A stretch of DNA of 64,000 nucleotides, taken from assembly GCA_963989385.1 (NCBI GenBank), contig OZ022511.1, forward strand, positions 6,944,001 to 7,008,000. The letters are read 5' to 3'. The notes below the pieces were generated by a model, which did not search any database, was not told the DNA's origin, and saw nothing but the letters and a program-made list of their open reading frames with translations. Below are positions 52,001-58,000 of this stretch, one piece after another (positions within the stretch are counted from its first letter, which is position 1; each line of letters opens with the position of its first letter). Both the position numbers and the translations under genes were made by a program. Origin of the DNA: Ctena decussata (taxonomy: Eukaryota > Mollusca > Bivalvia > Lucinida > Lucinidae).

Positions 52001-55000
52001 CAAAATTATCCTTAAAACCTCATCTTATCTGGAACGCTGGAACCGACTGACATCTCAGGCTATCGCCAGCTTCTTTAGTAGTTTACCGTTGTTTTTGCTC
52101 TTGTTTCATTTTTCATATTTTTGCTGAATTCCGTATTTATTTCATTTAACTTATATACTAAGCAAACAGTGTAGAGACAGTTGTCTGACTGAAGAATCAG
52201 TCTGATACGAGTTTCTATATATTGACGGCAACAGTTTGTCCGTTATCTCTTCTTAAATATGTCCAAAGTTGAAAACAATGGCTCACAGAAATGTTCGTGT
52301 CAAAACATTTACGGTAAAAACGCTAATATGACTGATGGCACCATTAACATTTTCACAAAGATTTTAACAGAGTTCTATGATTACTAAATAGCATTTTGTG
52401 TCGAAGATAGATCGAAAATCATCGTGCAATTTCTTTCGTGTACTTGACATGACTACAGCCAACCCCTCTCATATGCGCAACGTGATGGAATGAACATGAC
52501 TATAAGATATAAAACAGTGTCATTCTGTGTTATCCGAGCGTTTAGCAGCTTTTAGACAAGTTGCGAACGCTGGAATATTGTTAATGAGGCATTTCAAGAG
52601 TTTAACTTCATTGAAACTGAATAAAAGGTGGGGTTTCGATTATAATTTATGCTGTTTTTCTCCATAAATAAATATGTTATGGTCTCTATACTGATCTACT
52701 GATGGACCACAACATAAATTTTAAAGGATTAAAAAGTCTTAAAATTATCATCGAGATCCAGCTTTGCACAAAATTTTGAGAAGTCTTGAATACTTCAAAG
52801 TGACAATACAACAAAAGACAATTTTGAATTAAATCGTGGAGAGTCAAAACAAAATTGCCAGTTCTAAAGTGTATAACAGCCACAAGGTTTATTGTGACCA
52901 CTGAAAGATCAGGCAACTTTATGTGACTATCGTAAGGTCGCGAGATTTGGTGTGACTATCAGAAGATCTCGAGGTTTTGTATAACTATCACGAGATTAGG
53001 CGGGTAAGATGAAAATGTGTGTTGGAATTGGCTCTGAAAACGCTTTTCTGATTTTGTCTATAGTAATACTTTGTTCAATAATTTCAACGCTGGCATCAAC
53101 ACACGGACTTTACCGGATAAAAAGACTACCTGTGGGTGCAGAAGAATCCGCCGGGGAACCAGATTCTAATGGACGCAAATTTCTTTTTGACACCGGATAT
53201 GGATCAAGGATACAAAGTGGTTCTCAGCTCGCAAAATGGAAAGCACTGTCCGATTATGTGTATGGAGCATATGGGCCAGGGCGCAAGCGCAGCGCCCCTA
53301 GACGGTATTTAAGGCGAAAACCATTTCCCGAATTTCTCCGAGAAGAAAATGAGTCAAAAATAGAACAAGACCAATTTAAATACGCGTATTCCCTTATTTG
53401 TATCGAACAGTTGGAGTTATTCTGGGATCAGTATAAACCCAATCTAGGACTCTATATGGAGATTGAAGATATTCTAGAAAACATATGTTTATTATAATAC
53501 TTTCCATATGTACACTGACATTAAAACTGCGTTCATAGTTTACATATGAGCTTTTCTAAAAAAGTGCTGGTGTGCTGCTCAGCCGGATCAAACAGCTTTT
53601 AGTAGATATCTGCTTATAACTTGTCGGTATTATGAAGAAAAAATCAGTTGGTTGAAAGCAAATTATCAAAATTAAATGTCGTATCTACTTAAAATATTTG
53701 TTAAATAGTGAATACTGCATTATCATTATAACGATGACATGATTTATACCAGTTAACACATAAGTTTATAAGCAAACATGTTACATATGTGTTATACATG
53801 TATATAAAAGAAGTTTAAATTTCCATACATCTGTGAATTCGGTAGATACAGCAGGTCAGTTGGAATTAGGAAAAAAAAACAACGAGGTCATGAACTTCAA
53901 GTCAGTGAGAATTCAATGGAATTTCGGACTCTCATATTCATGGTCATCTGGACTTTTGGAAATAAAGTATAAAGATCAGTAAAATTTTGATCTTCAATAC
54001 AACTGATCAGTTAGAAATTGATATTTTAATGTCACGCTGGAAACTATATGTAACTGTCAAAGTTCCGGATACGAGGGGGTACTGAGGATAATTCAAAGAT
54101 AATTTTTCTTATTTCTAAACGAAAGCATATGGTAAGACCCCTCATCAGAACCGTTTCGGGGTGTCACAACGTATGATTGTTATGGAGAAATATGGAGACT
54201 TTTCCCTGAATTATTGTAGGTGAACAGTTAGAATTGAAAAAAAAATCAGTATCTCGGCAGAAAATTTGATCTGACAGTTCACCGTAACGATTTTTATCGC
54301 CTTTGGAAGGGTGTTCGTTGCACTGGATGGTACACGCGTAGTGCAACCGTGACAGTAATAAATTCAAATTTACAAAATTTAGCATTGCTTCTGTTGACAT
54401 CTACTGGGGGCTTGTGTAAACTTCCATAAAACTTAAAGTGAATCACTTTTCCTCCGCATCATTAAAATCATGTCTTCTAAACGCGCATTTCCAGCCCCAA
54501 CAGGAAATTTAAAAAAATCAAGCTTTGGAAACGGATAACCGAGTATAACAATGCTATTCGACTTATACTTATGTGGAGTATTTTCGTAACAAGTTATCAA
54601 AAAACTCCTGAAAGTGGCCCATCCGAAATTTTAGTTTACCCAATGTCAGCAGTAGTGTCGAGTCATGTAACTTCGGACAGCGGGTAAATACGGACATACC
54701 ATTACAACCAGTGAAAATCCAGATGAGACGGCCCGTCTCATCAGGATTTTCACTGCTTGTCCAGTTAATTTTGTTTTAATTCCAAACAACTGACATATGA
54801 AGGAAACAATGTCATTGTCCGAATTTACCCGCTGCCCGAATTTACCCGACTTGACCATACTCCACCAGTTCTTTTGTTTCAAAGCAAAACGTGTGTCTAA
54901 AATTAATGAGCCGCGACACGACAAAACCAACAAAGTGACATATGCGTCCAGCGAAGACTCAGATCCGTCTGATCATAGTCTTACCTTTGCGCCTAAAGGG

Positions 55001-58000
55001 TAGCTAAGGGTCTAAGCAGCCTCCAAGCCAACAGCGAAGACTCTGATCAGGCTGATCTGAGTCTTCGCTGGGCGCATATGCCAGTTTCTTGGTTCTGTCT
55101 TTTCGCGGCTCAGATGAGCACTGCTATGTTTCGGTTATCTTTAAACAGAACTGAAGCATAAGTTAACTCGGATGTAACGTCCCATCAACACATAAAGCAT
55201 ACTGAGATATGGGAACTCGATTTAAAGTTTCATCCTGAAGACCGGAGAAGCAGAGGATCGGACCTGCAAACCCTGGCCCAATGTAGTTTACACTTCAAAA
55301 CTTATATAAGCGCTAAAATTGAAGCAGTAAAACATTTACACGCAGTTTTTCCTGCTAACAGCGGAAAAGCGTGTTAGCGGGACAGCGCCAATGACGTCAT
55401 GACGTAGCCGACGTTCAAACTTCAATCAGATTATATTTACACCTGCCACTGACCTCCCATAGGTAAACCGTATAGAGCAACTGGCTTCATACACCGATGA
55501 ACGACAGTTGATCATGTGACGTTGTCATCAAGCGACGCCTAAGTAAACAAACGTCTTGATTGGTCCACGTAACGTTCGATTGACGCAACGTTATCGTTAC
55601 GGCTCTTTAATGTAATGGCCGAATACGTCGTTTATGTCTTTTCTTCGACGCATATTTTGCATATTCTACATTAAATTACCACGAAAACAGCACAGGAAGG
55701 GTCTAAAAATAAAGTGTAAATATAAGAATAAAAATTTGATTTTTCCGCATTCATCGTGTGAAGAAGCCAGTGGTCGTCAGCTCCGCCCACTGGCTTCATC
55801 ACACGATGAACGCTGAAAAATCAAATTTCAATTCTTAGAGCGATGGTTTATTTTGACGTTATTTAAAATCATGAGTTGTCGCGTGGCTGAATGTAATTAT
55901 TGGAGACTAAACTATATTATGTTCCAATAGTTTACTTTAGGACTTTTCAGTAAATACATCAAGAATGTAAATACTTTTATGTGTTCAATAACATCGACTG
56001 TACTAAACGTGGCTCTAAAGCGTCATTGCTGGATGGGTTTGATTGTGCGAAGCTATAAACCTTACTCACCATCCATTCATATAGGACTATGGCAATTCCA
56101 CTAGCTGCGCCGGTACCCGCCAGTCCAACAAAATGTTCGCTACCAATATTACTGGAGAAGAGAGACGCGCCAACCTGCAATCAATTTTTTTTTATAAAAC
56201 GGAATTAAATGAATTGAGTATAATTATTTATTTGAGAAAATCTGGAGATGAAAGAATTTTAGTTTGTAATGTCATTGAAAAATTGGCGGAGCATGACATA
56301 CACTGTTTGCTATGCCCCGGAACCAATAACTTCATATATCTGTTACCACAGCAAGTTCATATTGATGTCTACTGTAAGTGACGTCATTCGTCCAAGGTTC
56401 TCATATATCTGTTACCATAGCAACTAAGTGTTCAAATTGATGTCTACTGTAAGTGACGTCATTCGGCCAAGGCTCTAAGCACAACAGTTCGTAATTCCAT
56501 TCTTGCTATGGTAACAGATCAAGGTCGCAATCTCACTCATAATTCGAGAGGAGCATGGCATACAGCGTATGCCATGCTCCTCTCAAAGTTTCTCAAATAT
56601 ATGTTTCTTTCTCAAGTAATTTAACGTCGTCAGTATAGACGAAATAAGTGTTCTCACACACTTTTGACCATTTTGCAATTCATTATTTGAGACGCGACAC
56701 GACAAAACCAACAACGTTGCATCCGCTCAGTCTGATCTGAGTCTTCGCTGTCCACCTGGAGGTAGCTCAGACCATTGGCTACCTTTAAAGCGCACAGCAA
56801 AACTCTGATCAGACCGGGCGGATACCCAGGCTGATCTGAGTTGTTGCTGAGCGCACATGCCACTTTAATGGTTTGGTCGTGTCGCCGCTCAAAACTGTGC
56901 GTATTTTCTATGAAATAACTGTATTTTCTGGTTCATTGATCTCGCTCTTGTATAAAAGAAACAAGTATAGATCTACAAACATATTGGACAGACTCGGTGC
57001 TAGGAGGTCCAAACCATGGATTCAATCTGCTGAGCCTCATGGCGACTAGTCGGTCAGTAAGTAGATATATCGTGCCTCGCGCTCGAAGCTCGTGATAAGT
57101 GACCTCCTAACATTCACTGCTAGAGCTGACCTATCGTTTACGAGTATTGAAACAACAACAACAACCTGTGGTGCATTTCTCTGAGAATCAAGAGTTAAAG
57201 TGAAGAATAACGCACGTTTGTTTTTCTTTGTTTTATTTTCTGTGAAATACAAGTTAAACTGACTGTTTTTTTTTTGGGGGGGGGGGGTGGGGGGGGGTTG
57301 TAATTGCACCCAGTTTAGATTAACGCTTTAAGCACTGGAAACACAGGGGCACTGACTCAGTGCTCCAGATAAGGGGTAACGGGGACAATTTAAGGATACT
57401 TTTCCTTATTTTTCAAAAGAACATGCGTTGTGACCCCTCCTTAGAACCATGTGTCGCCGAGACGGTTCAAATGAGGGGTCACAACATGTATTTTCGTTGA
57501 GAAAAAAAGGAAAAAAAAAGATCTAAGAATTATTCTCAAAGTTCGACCTTATCTGGAGCTCTGGTGAAGCATTGAAAAAGGCGTTCACACTGGCCATATA
57601 TTCCTGTATTCGGGTAAGCAATGTTTAGTGTGTAAAAATTCATTCTTAATTTTCATACAAATGCGATTAGTCCACTGATATGACAAGATTACTCCTTTCC
57701 GTGATAATAGAGTTCAAGATAGAAAAAATGTGTCCGAATATCTGCAGTCTGGTCATGTTCAACATGAAATTTGAGAATCATGGTTGCGGTGTTTCAGAGT
57801 GGTTTTGGAGATGCCGCTTAAAGAATAAGACATTTTCAAGAGCGGCCGGACGACGCCCACCGCACGACGTATGACGGACGACGAACGCTGGGCGCATTGG
57901 GATGGCTATAGCAGGGGCTAGGCGAGACATTCATCCCAGATAATGTCTTCCATTGGACAAAATAAAGACAAAATAAAGAAGTAAATAAACGAGCAAAGAA

